Position numbers and translations under genes: made by a program. From positions 156,425,270 through 156,489,269 of the forward strand of contig NC_089220.1 of the NCBI RefSeq assembly GCF_963924675.1: DNA of 64,000 nt, written 5' to 3'. Under the pieces are notes generated by a model, which made no database searches, had not been told where the DNA came from, and worked only from the letters and a program-made list of their open reading frames with translations. Positions 11,275 to 24,200 of the stretch are shown here, piece by piece; the first letter of the stretch is position 1, and each line of letters opens with the position of its first letter. This DNA is from Phocoena phocoena. Its lineage: Eukaryota > Chordata > Mammalia > Artiodactyla > Phocoenidae.

Positions 11275-12180
11275 CATCGTTCATTCAGTTCATACAAAAA
11301 TATTTACTGCAAGTCTCCTAGGTGTCAGGCACTAGTCTAGGTGCTGAAAATAGAGCAATGAAGAGACAAAAACAAAATCATCTGCCCATGGAACTTACAG
11401 CCTAATGGAGGGAAGAGACACTGCACAAGATTGTTGAGTCAAATATGTCCTATGTGAAATAGTGCGAAGTGCTACAGATGAAAAATAAACCAGGAATGGG
11501 AGAGGCGAAGTGCCAGGGATGACCTCAGGTAACCGCTGAAGCCTGGCGGGATGAAGTCAGCCATGGCACTCTCTGTGAAAGAGCATTTCAGATAGAGGGA
11601 GCCATCGGCAGGTAGGAGATGCTGAAGCAGGAGTTACCTTGGCATGTTCTAGAAGAGCAAGGAGGCCAGTGTGGTGTGGATGGATCAGAGCGAAGGATGA
11701 CGGAATAAAGACGGGAGGAGCCAATGGTACAAGCCATCAGAAGAACTTTCTTTTACTCCAAACAAGACAGGAAGCTGATGGAGGGGTTTGAGCAGAGGGG
11801 TTTGCCCTGCCTTACAATTACTATTGTAATTCCAGCGACTATGATGACTATTACAATAAATCAGGCAAGAGGTGAAGGCATGCATGAGGGTGGTGATGAT
11901 GGGGGTGATAAGAAGTGCTCCGGCTCTAGACATATACTGAGGAAAAACAAGCAAGATTTTTTATGTACCAGATGTAAGGAGCGGGGATAGAGAGGGGACA
12001 AGGAGCAAGTTTGTGATATTATCAGCAGCTCATTTATGGACATGCTAAGTTTGAAATGCCAATGACCTATCCAAAGGCACATTCCAACTGTACCATTTGC
12101 AGCCCTATATTTAGGAGAGCCAGGGGAGGGCAGCATTGCCGAGATTGGGGATGGAGAATGTCATAAGTGAGGAGGTGGGT
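11275..12180 (-). mobile_element. L2 LINE, long 3' portion
   Basis: The + strand begins with the reversed L2 terminus (ttcattcagttcatacaaaaatatttactgc, then gtgtcaggcactagtctaggtgctg). It continues through ccatggaacttacagcctaatgg, gcaaggaggccagtgtggtgtgga, ggaagctgatggaggggtttgagcagagg and gacatgctaagtttgaaatgcc. These blocks are in the order of the L2 3' region read backwards. At about 0.9 kb it is one of the longer L2 copies in the window. No coding frame survives. Confidence 0.82.
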
Positions 12181-13444
12181 GGTCAGGGCCAAAAGCTGCA
12201 GATTGGCTAACAAGGGTGAAACTGGGCCAGGTCTTTTGGTTTTGATTATGAGAGAACGATGTGAGCTCAGTTACTGAGGGCGGAACTCTGGCTGCCAGGG
12301 ATTGAGAAAAGAGAAAGAATAGGGGAAGAAAGCACAGCCTAAGAAGACTGTAGTTGGATGAAAGGGACTAGATAGACATAGTGCGTGATGCCTTCCAATT
12401 CATGAGTCAAGACCTTTGTGGCCAGTGTTATTTTGCAGCATGTTGCCAAGCTTCCCTCTCCTATCCCCTCTGGCTCATCACAGAGCTAATGGCTAATGCA
12501 GAGGCACGCTGCTGGAAAACACCATGTAACAACAAGCCATGCAAGTGAGAGCATTCCATCCATGAAAAATAAGGAGGTAGGGATTTGCAGCTAAAAATTG
12601 ATTAACTGATTTTATTAAAAAGGACATTTACACACACAATTATGTAACATAGTTAATGGTCTCATTAAAATATTTACTCACAAATTAGAGAAGGACTGCA
12701 GGGAAGTGGGGGAGAGTTGGAGACAGAAGAAAGGGCAGGACAAGCATACACTTCGGTATTTTTCTAGCCCTGCCTCATTTCCCTTCACTAAAATCCAGGT
12801 GGGAGAATTCAAACAGAGGCTGTGTGTCCCTTCCCAGCTCCTTTATAACCACCCCCCCCCATATGAACAGCTGGCTCTTCCCCAAGCATTTTACCAATAG
12901 GAGAATAATTTAAATTAGTTTTGCTTCTTTTGAAATAGAAGACATCAGGAAGGAGGGTTAAAATTTGCTGGTAACTCATACCTGATTGTATATGGCTAAG
13001 ATGAATTTGCTTAGTAGCTTGGATAGGCAGGTTAGTTTGGGGCAAAAGTGGGAACAGAGGGAAAGAACGGTAATGTAGGTCTTCTAAGGCAAAAGGGCTG
13101 GGGTGATGCTTTGCAGAAAGGGAGATTCTTGATACGGTCATACCAGGCACCAGAAACCAGGACCTAGGGCAAGAGATATACATGGAGATAAGGTAAGTCA
13201 GTTATCTTTTTACTTTTGCTCTAAGTGTCAGCTCCATAAAACATGAGGATGAAAGGTGTAAACTAGAAAAGGAAACAGTGTTTCAGTAATATTTACTTGA
13301 GTCATGGAAACTAAACCCTGTAACTTGAAGCTTCTGACTGTCTCAAGTCTTCTTTGGGCACTACATAATAGTGATGTGTCATTCTGGGGTAGGATGCGTT
13401 TTACTTTGTTGTCTGAAGTATTATTGTGTACTGTATTCACTTAG
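12181..13444. other. Single-copy-looking DNA
   Basis: No gene or repeat is recognised. The part at about 12490-12690 is AT-rich and holds several homeodomain-like cores (gattaactgatttta, cattaaaat). A C-run lies at 12850-12860. Open frames at 12706-12900 and 12809-13183 have no recognisable domain. Confidence 0.45.
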
Positions 13445-14902
13445 TTTTTTTTATAATTTAATTAAACTTTTCATTGAGATTGTTGTGGATTTACATACAG
13501 TTGTAAGAAATAATACAGAGAGATTCCATGTATCCGTTACTCAGTCTCCCCCAATGGTAACATCATGCAAAACTACAGTATAATATCCCAGCCAGGATGC
13601 TGACATTTCATCACCACCAGCATCTCTCACAATGCCCTTTTAGCCACACCCACTTCCCTCTGTCCCCTCCTTAACCCCAGACAATCGTTAATCTCTTCTC
13701 CATGTCAATAATTTTGTCATTTCAAATAAACTTAGATAAATGACATCAAGTAGTACATAACCTTTGGGGATTGATTTTTTTCACTAGCCTAATTCTCTGA
13801 AGATTCTTTCAGGTTGTTGCACCTATCAATAGTTCATCCCTTTTTTTATTGCCGTGTAGTATTCCATGCCTCGTACCTAACTAACTGTATCCCAGTTTGT
13901 TGAATCATTCACCCACGGAAGAACATCTGGATAGCTTCCAGTTTGGGGCTATTATGAATGAAGGTGCTGTAAACATTTCTATACAGGTTTTTGAGTGATA
14001 ATTTTTCTCTATGATAAATGCCCGGGAATGCAACTTCAGGGTTGTATGGTATTTACATGTTTAGTTTTTTTAAGAAACAGCCTAACTTTTCCAGATTGGC
14101 TATACTATTTTACATTCCCACCAGCAGAAAGAGTGATCCAGTTTCTCTGCATCCTTACCAAAATTTGGCTTTGTTGTTATCTGTTTATTTCAATCACTCT
14201 GATAGGCGTGAAATGATATCCCCTGTGGTTGTAATTTGTATTTTCCTACTGGCTAATGATGAACATCTTTTCATGCACTTACTTGACATCTGTCTATCCT
14301 CTTCCATGAAATGTCTCTTCACATTTTTTGCCCACTTTAAAATTTTTCGATTTTTGAGTTGACTTTTTTTTTATTGTTGAGTTGTGAGAGTTCTTTATAC
14401 ATTCTAGATATTTGTTTTTTGTTGGCTATGTGGTTTGCAAAGATTTTCTCCCACACTGTATAGCTTCTCTTCTCATCCTCTTAATAGGATCTCCTACAGA
14501 ACAAAAGTTGTTAATTTTGATAAAGTCCAGTAATGAGTTTTCCCTTTTATGGATCATGCTTTTCGTGTCAAATCTACAAGCTCTTTGCCTAGCCCTAGAT
14601 CCTAAATATTTTCTACTATGCTTTTCTATGGAAGTTTTAAAGTTTTATGTGTTACATTTAAGCCTGTGATCTATTTTGAGTTAATATTTGTACAGGGTGG
14701 GACACTTAGATCAAGATTCTTTTTTTTTTTCTTTGCCTATGAATGTCAATTACTCTAACACAATTTGTTGAAAAAGATATATTTTTCCTCCATTGAATAG
14801 TGTTGCATCTCTGTCAAAAATCAATTGTGTAGATTTGTGTGGGTCTATTTTGGGGTTCACTGTTCTGTTCCATTGATCAATGTGTCTATTCTTCCACCAG
14901 TG

Positions 14903-15094
14903 TCACATAGTCCTGATTACCATAGCTGTGTAATAAGCCTTATAATCAGTTAGACTTATTCTTCCCACTGAATTCCTTTTCAGAATTGTTTTAGGTATTA
15001 AAGTTCCTTTACCTTTCCACATAAATTTTATAATAATATTATCTATACAAATAAAATTTTGAAAAAAAAACTGTAGTTTTGATAGGAATTCCAT
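14903..15094 (-). pseudogene. L1 ORF2 post-RT fragment
   Basis: The minus-strand frame reads FICIDNIIIKFMWKGKG followed by PKTILKRNSVGRISLTDYKAYY. This is the L1 ORF2 section after the RT domain, diverged and only about 60 codons long. It is part of the old L1 at 13445-15850. Confidence 0.75.
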
Positions 15095-15191
15095 TAAGCC
15101 TATATACCAACTTGGGGAGAACTGACATTTTTACTCTGCTGAGTCATCCAATCCTTGATCATAATATGTCTCTCCATTTATTTAGATTTTT

Positions 15192-15410
15192 TTATAAAAA
15201 AATATTATTTTTATTTCTAATTTCAGTATTTTCTGCTCTTATCCTTATTATTTCCTTCCTTTTGCTTGATTTTGGTTTATTTTGCTCTGTTATTTTTAGG
15301 TTCTTAAGATGAAAATTTAGATTGTTGATTTCAGGCTTTTCTTCTTTTCTGATACATGCATTTAATGTTATAAATTTTCCTTTTAGCATTCCTTTAACTG
15401 TGTCCCACAA
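15192..15410 (-). pseudogene. L1 ORF2 fragment upstream of RT core
   Basis: The minus-strand frame starts MWDTVKGMLKGKFITLNACI and continues through NLNFHLKNLKITEQNKP to RKEIIRIRAE. This corresponds to L1 ORF2 between the endonuclease and RT core. It lies right beside the post-RT fragment, with the RT core absent between them. Confidence 0.7.
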
Positions 15411-15850
15411 ATTGTGATATGTTGTATATTAATTATCATTCAATTAAAAATCTTTCTTATTTCTCTCGAGAGTTCCTTATGACCTATGGATTATTTAGAA
15501 GTGGGCTGTTTAACTTCAATGTGTTTAGGTACTTTCGTATTATCTTTTTGAAATTGATTGTAGTTTGATTGCATTGTGATTGGAGGACACACACTGTATA
15601 ATTTTAGTTCATTTATATTTATTGAGATTTGTATTATCCACATGATATGGACATCTTGGTATGTGTTCCATGGATACTTGAAATGAATTTGTATTTTGCT
15701 GTGTTGAGTGGAATGTTCTATAAATGTCTATTAGGTCCTGTTGATGGATGGTGTTGTTGAGTTCTTCTATACCCTTGCTGTTTTTCTGTCTAGTTATTCT
15801 ATCAGAGTCTTCTTATGTTTACTTTACATATAATGTCCAGGGATTCTAGC

Positions 15851-17548
15851 AGGAGGGAAAAAAAGGTACACCTGCTCCATCTACCTAGAAGCAGAAGTCA
15901 GTATTGGCTTCTTATATCTTTTTTAAATATTTAATGTGTGAGTCAATCATTATACCTCTTGCCACAGTAAAATCCAGAAAAAAAGCTTCCTCAGGTTGTC
16001 CATTCTGGTAGGAAATCATCAGTTCTTTACTCTTGAGTTCTGTGGAGGTTTTTGCTTTTCACCCATCTCTTACCAAATCCTCAGGATGTTAATGCTGGGT
16101 AGGAGAGTGTGTGTGTGTGTGTGTGTGTGATAATAAATAACTCAAACTCATCCTGAATCTCTCCACCAACTGATTTGGCAAAGAGTGGGGGTCCTTAATA
16201 GCCTAATATTTGATGCTCTTCAAATAATACCAAAAATGCTACCAGAAATCACTTGGTGGAGCTTGAATTCCAGAGGCAGTCATCATATTCACACACTCAT
16301 TCCCTACCCCATCCTAGTTTCCATTGAGGAAGAGAAGAGGCTCTAGAACTTGAAGGAATTTAGCCCTGGGAAGGACAAGTTCTAACCCTGGGCTCTGGAA
16401 AAGTGCATGCAGAGCACACTATCATCCCCCACTATACTCCACATCTTGTATGGATTAAAGTCATGTCCCGTGATGCACAGACAAGGGATGGGCTTTGTAG
16501 ACTGGACGATGGAGGTTTTTGGATGTTTGGTTTTTAGTTCATAGAATTGAACTAAAGGAATTCACTTTGAACCAGAAGGAATTCACTTCCTAACTTCAGC
16601 TGCTCCTGCCTTAAGTTTCAAGGACCTCAACATTACACTAAAATGAGCCCTTTTCTTTTCTTTCTTTTTCTTGTTTCAGTAACCTAGCTGTAGCTATATC
16701 CTGATTCTATAGCTCTCTAAGTCAGAAATACGAAAGGCAGCGTCTAAGCCTATCTCATACTAGCATCCATAAATGTGTCAGGGAAACCACAATTTTGAGA
16801 AGCAAAATATCCACCAGCTTTTCTCTGACACCACCACCAATTTCAGAGGCTTATTTGTTTTGTTTTGTGTTTTTCCTTCCAAGTAGCACTGTCCTAAGTA
16901 GAGGAGTCACTTTCCCTGCCCTCCCACCCTTCCAGCATCCCCACCCCTACTGGGAAGGAGAACATGGAAACCATTTGACCAGATGCACAGGCCAAGCATT
17001 GTATGTTTTGCAGGACCTGCTTCACAATTGCCAAGATGAAAGAGAATAAGCAGCTACTTCATCTTCTTAAATCAATCCCTGTCTCTGCTATAACCCATTT
17101 CCATATATGTTATAAGAAACACAGGGCGTTCCTGGTTATCATCTTTTGGCAAATTTAGACCCTGAGTCTAAGTGAGATAACATAAATAAAACAAGCTGGG
17201 AAAAGCCAATAAATTCTGGTCCAGGATCCCTCTTTGCCTAATGGGAGTAGATTGCTCTCAGAGTTTTAAGAGATCAGATGCAAATGCAAAAATGTCCACA
17301 AAATGTTAGGGATTAGGCCTGGGAGTTGAACGTTCTCAGAACTGCATAATCCAGAAGGTATGGTATGCCTTAACATAATCCCACGTAGCAGATAGGGAGC
17401 AGTTACGGAGGAAGGGGAGATTGAAAATTTCCAAATGAGTGCGTCCCAAACCCTGCATTGAAAACTTATGGCAAACCGAGGGAGTAGGGTGAAAAAGAGA
17501 GGAAGTTGTGGGAAGGAAAAGATGTACAATATTAATGTGGAATTCTTC
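15851..17548. other. Unannotated DNA
   Basis: About 1.7 kb with no gene and no confident repeat. It contains a GT microsatellite, a CT-rich tract at 16644-16675, and an 84-codon open frame at 16795-17049 without recognisable domain. Confidence 0.45.
16107..16129. repeat. (GT)n microsatellite
   Basis: About 11 uninterrupted GT units. Confidence 0.95.
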
Positions 17549-17559
17549 TGAACGTCTTT

Positions 17560-17663
17560 TTTTTTTTTTTTTTTTTCGCGGTACACGGGCCTCTCACTGC
17601 TGTGGCCTCTCCCGTTGCGGAGCACGGGCTCCGGACTCGCAGACTCAGTGGCCATGGCTCACG
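17560..17663 (-). mobile_element. 5'-truncated CHR-type SINE with target-site duplication
   Basis: A 17-base T-run (A-tail) is followed by gcggtacacgggcctctcac and the tail block up to agtggccatggctcac, where the SINE stops. The tRNA-derived head with both promoter boxes is missing. The 11-base tgaacgtcttt occurs at 17549-17559 and 17664-17674. The truncation therefore happened at insertion and not by later deletion. Confidence 0.93.
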
Positions 17664-17674
17664 TGAACGTCTTT

Positions 17675-19694
17675 GAATTGAATTTTCCTCCATCCAAATG
17701 AAGGCTGACAGTATGAAATAGCACTCTGGGGAGAAAGATAGAGAATAGCACTAAAAATTAGCACATTCTAAGAGATCAGATATGATCTTTAATATTAAGA
17801 GCCCTCAAATTTAGCAGAAGTTTGAAGGAGTCAAGCCCTCTTCCAAGGATATTACTTAATATAGTCTATAGCTTTCTGAATCAATATTAGACAGGCAAGG
17901 AAATAAAATGGAAATAACTAGCTTTCCATAGCAGTTACCTTTGGTTTTATGTGTTATATAAGGCTCCAGGGGAAAGAACATTTGCAAAAAATATATATAT
18001 ATATTTATAAATAAATAAGACCTGAACAACTTGGAAATACATCCTTAAGTCTTGAACTGGTCCGTACTGGAACTCCTAGGAGGTGTCTGTGCTGTCTCAC
18101 ACAGACAAATCAAAAATTCATGTACTTTGCAAGAGGCAGCCAAATTGTGCATCATGTCTCCAGCAGATAAGCCTTGATGGTTGTGCAATGCAGGTAAAAG
18201 GAAAACCACTGACTCCACCAAGCAATGCACACCACTACTTGAACGTGAAAATACCAGATGGATTGAAACTGACGGCCCTAATAAGCAACTTCCAGAATCT
18301 GCATGAACCTAATTGCAGAAAATCCTTAATGCAGCTGCTTCCATTTGCTTCCTCAAATCCTTAAGCCAAACAACCTAGAGCAGAAAGCCTCAGCGTGTTC
18401 TTGCACTGCCCAAGCCAGCTTTAATGTACTGTTGGATTTATCTGAACCACGGCTCCAATATTTCATAGGGAGGAATGTCAGTTAGGGATATTGGTTGTGT
18501 TGGGGTCTAACTACTTATATATTCAACACTTCCTTCACCCGGATGTCTTAAAAGGAAGGGAAGAAAATTGTCAATTAATGAAATAATAACGATCAAATGT
18601 CTTGAATCCTAAAGTAGCTATATGGTTGGGTAAGCCTAGAACATTCCTTCAACTGAGACACTCAAGAATTAGAGGATCTGTTTAACTGTATTTTCTACAG
18701 TTTTGCCTTTGTGTTTGATTTCCCTTTCATAGATAACTTCAGGTACTGGAAGAATCAGGAGGTGGTTATACTGAGGTGGAAAGGATCGGATATCCGTCTT
18801 TTTTGAGTAAACTGTTCCATTTCCATCATGCCTGCTTGTGATAGTCTACTACAGAATAATCCCCAGCCTGCTCCAGAGGATAATCTCTGAGACTCCCCTG
18901 CCTTTCTTAGGCAGAGTTCATTTAAGATTAACCACATGTCCTGCCAAGCCATTATTTCAGCTTTGGTGCAATCTTGGGAAAGTGGGACAGTGACCACTGC
19001 AGTCCCACTGCAGAAAATCTCCATGATTCCTTAGAAACAAATTCCTAGAGGACTCAAAGAATTAGGTATCTTTCTCCATTTCCCCATCAGCATGCACACT
19101 GACAAGTCAGGAGATGGAAGGGACACCAGTGACCCTGCATGGATCTTGCCAATGAACTTGGTTTGTGCTATTTGTACAGACGAGGTCTAGCATCTGCATA
19201 GGCATTTCTGCTGAGCAAGGGAGAAAGTGGCTTCTGAACCCGTCTGCCCTTGCCCATGCATTATACTCCTAGATGTTTTTCCCCTTTTCTGGAAAAGTAA
19301 TTATACTTAACCATAATTGCCTTTAATATTAGTTTATTTACTCTTTCTTGGTTGAGGCTTGATTCAATGATGGTCCCTTTGGATGTATATTTCATCATGA
19401 TATTTACTTTCTGTTCACACACCACTAAGTACTGCTATCATGAATGAAACTTAGACATTTTCATGGATGACAAGTCATCCTTTATTACTTGATTCAGGAA
19501 GGCAGTGGCTCCTAGTCCCTCATGCAACTATTCATCTAGGAAAAGGAGCTCTTAGCAGTGTTTCTTTTAGGTTGTGTTGTTTAGAAATGCGGTTCTGAAC
19601 AACAGGAGAGTGAGGGGAGAGAGAAGTAAAATATCAAAATCTTTTTGCATTTACTTTTCCCTTGACAGAAAGTTTATCTTCCCTGAGGTGATAT
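17675..19694. other. Unannotated DNA
   Basis: About 2 kb without a recognised gene or repeat. Frames at 18083-18364 (93 codons) and 18755-19024 (89 codons, minus) have no known domain. An AT-rich run lies at 17990-18018. Confidence 0.5.
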
Positions 19695-20345
19695 TTCATC
19701 CATTTGTTCATTTATTCATTCATTCATTCATTTACCAAATACTTATCAGCACTGATAATATGCTGGCCGTGTTCTTGTCACTGGGGTTGCAGCAGTGAAC
19801 AAAAAGGATGTAATCCCTCCCCCGTGGGGATTATATTCTAATAGCAGTGACACACAGGAAATAAATACATAAATAATAAATTGTCAGATAATGATAAGTT
19901 TCATAAGAAAACACAGCAATGAGGGAGTGGAGAAGGGCTAAGCGGTGGGATGACCATTGTAGGTTCTGTCCAGGGAGGTGGTATCTGAGCAGAGATCTGA
20001 ATAAAATAGGAGGGAGCCATGCACAGAGCTGGGGGGTACAAACCTTCTAGAGAGAGGGAGTGGCACATGCACAAGACTTGAAGAGAGAAGGAGCATGAGA
20101 CGTTCCCAGAATAGAAAGGCCAGCGGCACTTGGTGGAAAAGGGGCAGGAGAGGAGAGAGGAGCCCTGAGAGGGGGCAGCAGCAGAACACGGGGACAAACC
20201 TAAGCCTGCAGGGGAGTTTGGACTGGATTCTGCCTGAGGTGAGAAGGCAAGCAAGGGTTTGAACCAGCACATTGAATGATCTGTTTTATGTTTTAAAGAA
20301 AATATCACTCTGCTGTTTGGAGAATAGACTGTAAAGGAGAAAAGT
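19695..20345 (-). mobile_element. L2 LINE 3' portion
   Basis: The + strand reads the reversed L2 terminus, including an expanded attc run, then cactggggttgcagcagtgaacaaaaagg, ccccgtggggattatattctaatag, ggtggtatctgagcagagatctgaata and tgctgtttggagaatagactgtaaagg. Block order matches L2 throughout. Minus-strand open frames at 19901-20353 are shadows of this repeat. Confidence 0.85.
19711..19732. repeat. (CATT)n short tandem repeat in L2 terminus
   Basis: Five or so cattcatt units lie where L2 and MIR termini normally carry the gaatgaatgaatg motif. Confidence 0.85.
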
Positions 20346-20429
20346 AAAAACAAGAACAGAGTCTGATAATTACGTAAATAAACTCAGCATTTAAAGCCCC
20401 TGTAGCGTACGGCTTTTTGTCTAGGGAGT

Positions 20430-20690
20430 GGTCCATGGAGTGGCAGTCAATACAGACGTGGAGCTTTTCTCCTGGGCTGGGATGCTTGTTCTGCCAGGAG
20501 ACCTTGAGTAAGGTGTTTCAACCTATCTGCGCCTCAGTTCCCTTATCTATGAAAAATGAATAATAATATCACCTACTTCTTAGGTTGTTGTAAGAACCTG
20601 TGAGTAAATATAAGTAAACCACTGAGAACAGACTACAGCACACAGAAAGAACCATAGAAAGCTTGCTGTTATTAACTCTATTTATTGAGG
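20430..20690 (+). mobile_element. MIR SINE
   Basis: Blocks in forward MIR order: gaccttgagtaaggtgtttcaacct, gcgcctcagttcccttatctatgaaaaatg, aataataatatcacctacttcttaggttgttgt, ctgagaacagactacagcaca. It is among the better preserved MIRs here. Confidence 0.88.
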
Positions 20691-22754
20691 CTAATGCTTT
20701 GCACTAATAGTTACTCTTTTCAGATTGACTGAAAGACTTTGGAAAGCAAGAACCATGTCTTTTCCTCTGACTGTTTTTTATAGAGCCAGCAAGAGATTGC
20801 AAGGGTTAGGCCTTCAATATATAGCTATCTGTTGAGTTGAATTACCGGAACCTCAAAACAGAGGGATATTGAAATGGGTATATTCCTGAGGACCATGGGA
20901 ATCTGGCAAAGTTACCCTCATTTTTCTTTTTGGTTATCTAATTTTTTATAAACTAACAAGGTCCTTGCTCCGGGGTATAAATAAAACAAGCAATTTAGGA
21001 AGTTTCTGTGATCAAAGAGCACGCCTCCTCTTCATTCTCTATTCCCTTGGTAGGAACTTGGTAAATCTTTGCGCTTCTGATGGCAACATCTATAGTGACA
21101 GGATTTGGAATGCATGGCTTCAAGTGTCATAGTCCCATACCGGGAAATAGAAAACAATTTCTCTACTGCCAATGTACACCTAACGTGAGACCTTGCTTCT
21201 TCAGAAAAGCCCAGTGTAGACGCCTCTGGGAACTCTTAACAGGATCAATTAAAGACAGTTTGATTTCTGCTGTTTGGCGGTTCCTACCCTCCTTTAAACC
21301 ACAGTTGTCTCTCTAGTTGCTTTTTGAATTTTCTTTGGCACCAGAAGATGGAAAGTTCAGCTCTCAGTCTTCCTGGGTGGTCAAATCAACACTCTGGCCT
21401 CCATCTCAGGTTTAAAAGAAATAATCTTCTGATGGTTTTAGCCTACTCCTTTATATGATGTTGCCTGTTGTCTAAAGTTGAAATCCAAGAGTTCAACGAT
21501 TGATCTGACACAATAAAAACGACATGAAGGTGGTTGATTTTTGAAGATACATCAGGTCATCCACAACACCCACTCTTTCATTTACTATTCTTTCTGTGTA
21601 TGGCACAATGATAATAATCAGTGGCCATTAAACGATTCAAGTTAAGCATTCATAATGGACCAAATTCTCTGTTACCTTAACGGTTCACAGGGCACTGGAG
21701 AACTTTGTCCCTTTTTTTCCTCATGAATTGCAATCACATACCTAAGAAATGATAGCACCCTATGGACCCTAGGAATCCAAAGGCAATGGATGTCACAGCC
21801 AGATCATCCCCACAGCTAGTCCTACTAGTCCTGCTCTCTTGAAAGAGCAACATTTCCTGTATCCTGATATGATCAACTTATTAGGCCCAGAGATTTCCCT
21901 CTTCCACTTTCTGTTTCAAAGCTTTTTTAAGAGAAAGATGAAGTCCATAAGAGCAAATACTTTTGTCTGATTAAGTGAATCCTCCTTTTTCAGTTAATAT
22001 AAAGTAGGAGAGAGGAAAAAAAAAAAAAAACTGAAACACCAAAAATAAAAGTAACACGGAAACCTCAGTTTCTCCTGTGGTTTCAAGATGGTTTTAGCGG
22101 AGCTACTCACATGTAATATTTAGAACGCTCAAATTACAGTGAAATAGTCAAGATGATAGTGTCAAAAGATGTGTCATAAATCTAAATCATAAAGTATTTA
22201 CCTTCTTTGAAGATTTTTCATTTTTAAAAATACAGACACTCCGATTGTACTTTGGGACAGACCCTGCCGCCTTCTAAATTAACTCCAAACAAGGGGCAAA
22301 AGTAACATATGTAAGCAGAACCTAGAATCCTTCCCTAAACAAAGCCTAGCTTCTTTCTCTCGCCAGCAGGGCTCCTACTTTCCATCACCTACTCAAACAC
22401 CCTAAAGCCATCCACTCCTGATGGGTGCCGTCCTGACAGCCTCATTCTTATTCTTTGCCAAGTACACAGAACCCCTGAGGGTTTTAGAAGATGTTATCCC
22501 TAGATCCTCCGGGGATGCACACAAATATAAAGTTCTTGATTGCAGGTATTCCGGAATGTGAGATGGTAAAACTCAGTTTGGAAGAGTGGGAAAGGGGACA
22601 GTTCCAGAGAGAAATGACCCTGGGTGGTAGCTGTAGTCTGACCCATCCATGGAATTGGTTTTCAGTCAGTTGGTCAGGGACACAACTGACCTACTGATGG
22701 GTGATGAGCAACTGAATCAAACATACTTTTTGTTATGAATTAATAGTTGTTGAG
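20691..22754. other. Unannotated DNA
   Basis: About 2 kb without a recognised gene or repeat, apart from a 15-base A-run near 22016-22030. Open frames at 21080-21316 and 22491-22697 lack recognisable domains. Confidence 0.45.
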
Positions 22755-23060
22755 GAGCATCTGTACGTACAGCATCACTTAAGTGAGGTAGAGGATACAG
22801 AAAAATGACAGATAGGGTCCCCGCTCCTCCGGAACTTACGTAAAGAACATCAACCCATGAAGAAACAAGCACAGGAAGAGAGGATGGTCAAGTGCTGGAA
22901 ATTTCATGGCCCAGAAAACTTCCTGAGGACAGTGCCTTGAGCCTCAGCTGAGAGGATAAGCCTAAGATGAGCCCCAGGAGAGAATGGGATGAACTTGTGG
23001 ATTCACTGCATGGTAAGGAGAGTAGCCAGTGTGGATGGGAGTCATTGTGGGGGGGTCAGC
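22755..23060 (-). mobile_element. L2 LINE fragment
   Basis: Diverged L2 read backwards on the + strand: gtagaggatacagaaaaatgacagatagggtccccgctcctccggaacttacgt corresponds to the L2 block with the ctgccctcatggagcttac motif, and gagagtagccagtgtggatggg to the caaggaggccagtgtggctgg motif. Edges are approximate. Confidence 0.6.
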
Positions 23061-24049
23061 GGAGCTGCACTAGCAACGGAGGTACCTTTTGGCTCTCTTT
23101 CCAAAGAGAGCAAATAGCCAGAGATGGCTGTGTGGCTTAAACAGAAAACTAGCAAATCAAAAACATAAGTGCTAATTCTGAAACTTCCATTGGGTCACCA
23201 TTTGGTATGATTCAAGTTATTGCTCCCCAGTAAATTTTACACTCCATTTCCTCATCAGCCAAATCAGGATAACCTCTGGATGCCTGGCCAAACACAGCTA
23301 ATTAACATTTATTTACAAAGACTTACAGAAGAGGTTATGTGAATGTGTAACAGCAGCAAGGACCAAAATGCTTTGCCTGTGGCATTTTGACTTGAAAGGA
23401 GATCTGAAAGTACAAAAAAATAAAACAAAACCCACCAGGAAGAGTAAGAGCTACAGAGGGCAGCAGATACTGAACACGTGAAACCCCCTCTGAGCTCTGC
23501 TCAGGGATGGTGAACTCTACAACAGCATCTGGTCACCTTTTCTAAACCTTGAGCTGAGGTCTTACAATTCGATTCCATATATGTAAGGAAGCTGACGTAC
23601 ACCATCTGTGCCGACTCATGAAATCACACGTTATGATACATACTAAAACTAGTCATTTACATACAATGACATCTTGAAAATGCTTCAACTGGAGTCACAT
23701 AATTTATTGTCTAATTTCTTTGACTAAAGGTCACTCATTTGAGCTGTAATCTCCTACTACTCTTGTTTTCAAACAATAATCAATAGCAGTTGAACATTTA
23801 TATTTAGTAATTAGGAGAAAATGAACGTCATTCAAACTGGGAAAAAAATAGAAATCAAGTGACCTTGAAGGGAGCAAAGAGGAGCGTTTGAGTTCAAAGA
23901 ATTCTTTTCAGCCCAGTATCCCACTGTGCCTCCGTAATACACTATTATTATCACTGTTCACTTCACCTGAAACAAAGAAGGAAAAAAAGGGTAGCACAGA
24001 GAGAATTCATGACTACTCAAGGTCACAATGCTGAACAAGCAAGGTTGGA
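23061..24049. other. Unannotated DNA
   Basis: About 1 kb with no recognised gene, RNA or repeat. Confidence 0.4.
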
Positions 24050-24200
24050 AAGATTTTTGAAGTCAGAAACCAGAGACTAGAGTTTCCTGGCTTTGCCACT
24101 TAGTAGCTGTGTGAACTCTGATTGGTCACTTGGCCAGTTTCTCCTCTGAAAAGTGGAGATGTCATATTTTATTGATTCTGAGATAACAGTCTTTTCTCAT
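24050..24200 (+). mobile_element. MIR SINE
   Basis: Forward MIR order: tttcctggctttgccacttagtagctgtgtgaactctg, then ggccagtttctcctctgaaaagtggagat. The tRNA-like head is weak and the 3' tail is lost. Confidence 0.78.

Larger units (their letters stand above)
13445..15850 (-). mobile_element. Old L1 LINE with internal deletion
   Basis: Read on the minus strand, this is L1 ORF2 followed by a 3' UTR (13445-13760). Recognisable + strand blocks are gtattccatgcctcgtacc, ccagtttggggctattatgaatg, tacattcccaccagcag and gttccattgatcaatgtgtc. At about 15180-15205 the match jumps from the post-RT region directly to a segment upstream of the RT core (gctcttatccttattatttccttcctt block). The RT core is therefore missing, or two L1 pieces abut. 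High divergence and no target duplication indicate an old insertion. The 5' edge near 15850 is uncertain. Confidence 0.8.

Noticed and set aside
19901..20353. 150- and 110-codon minus frames with apparent hydrophobic segments
   Set aside because: They lie antisense through an L2 relic.
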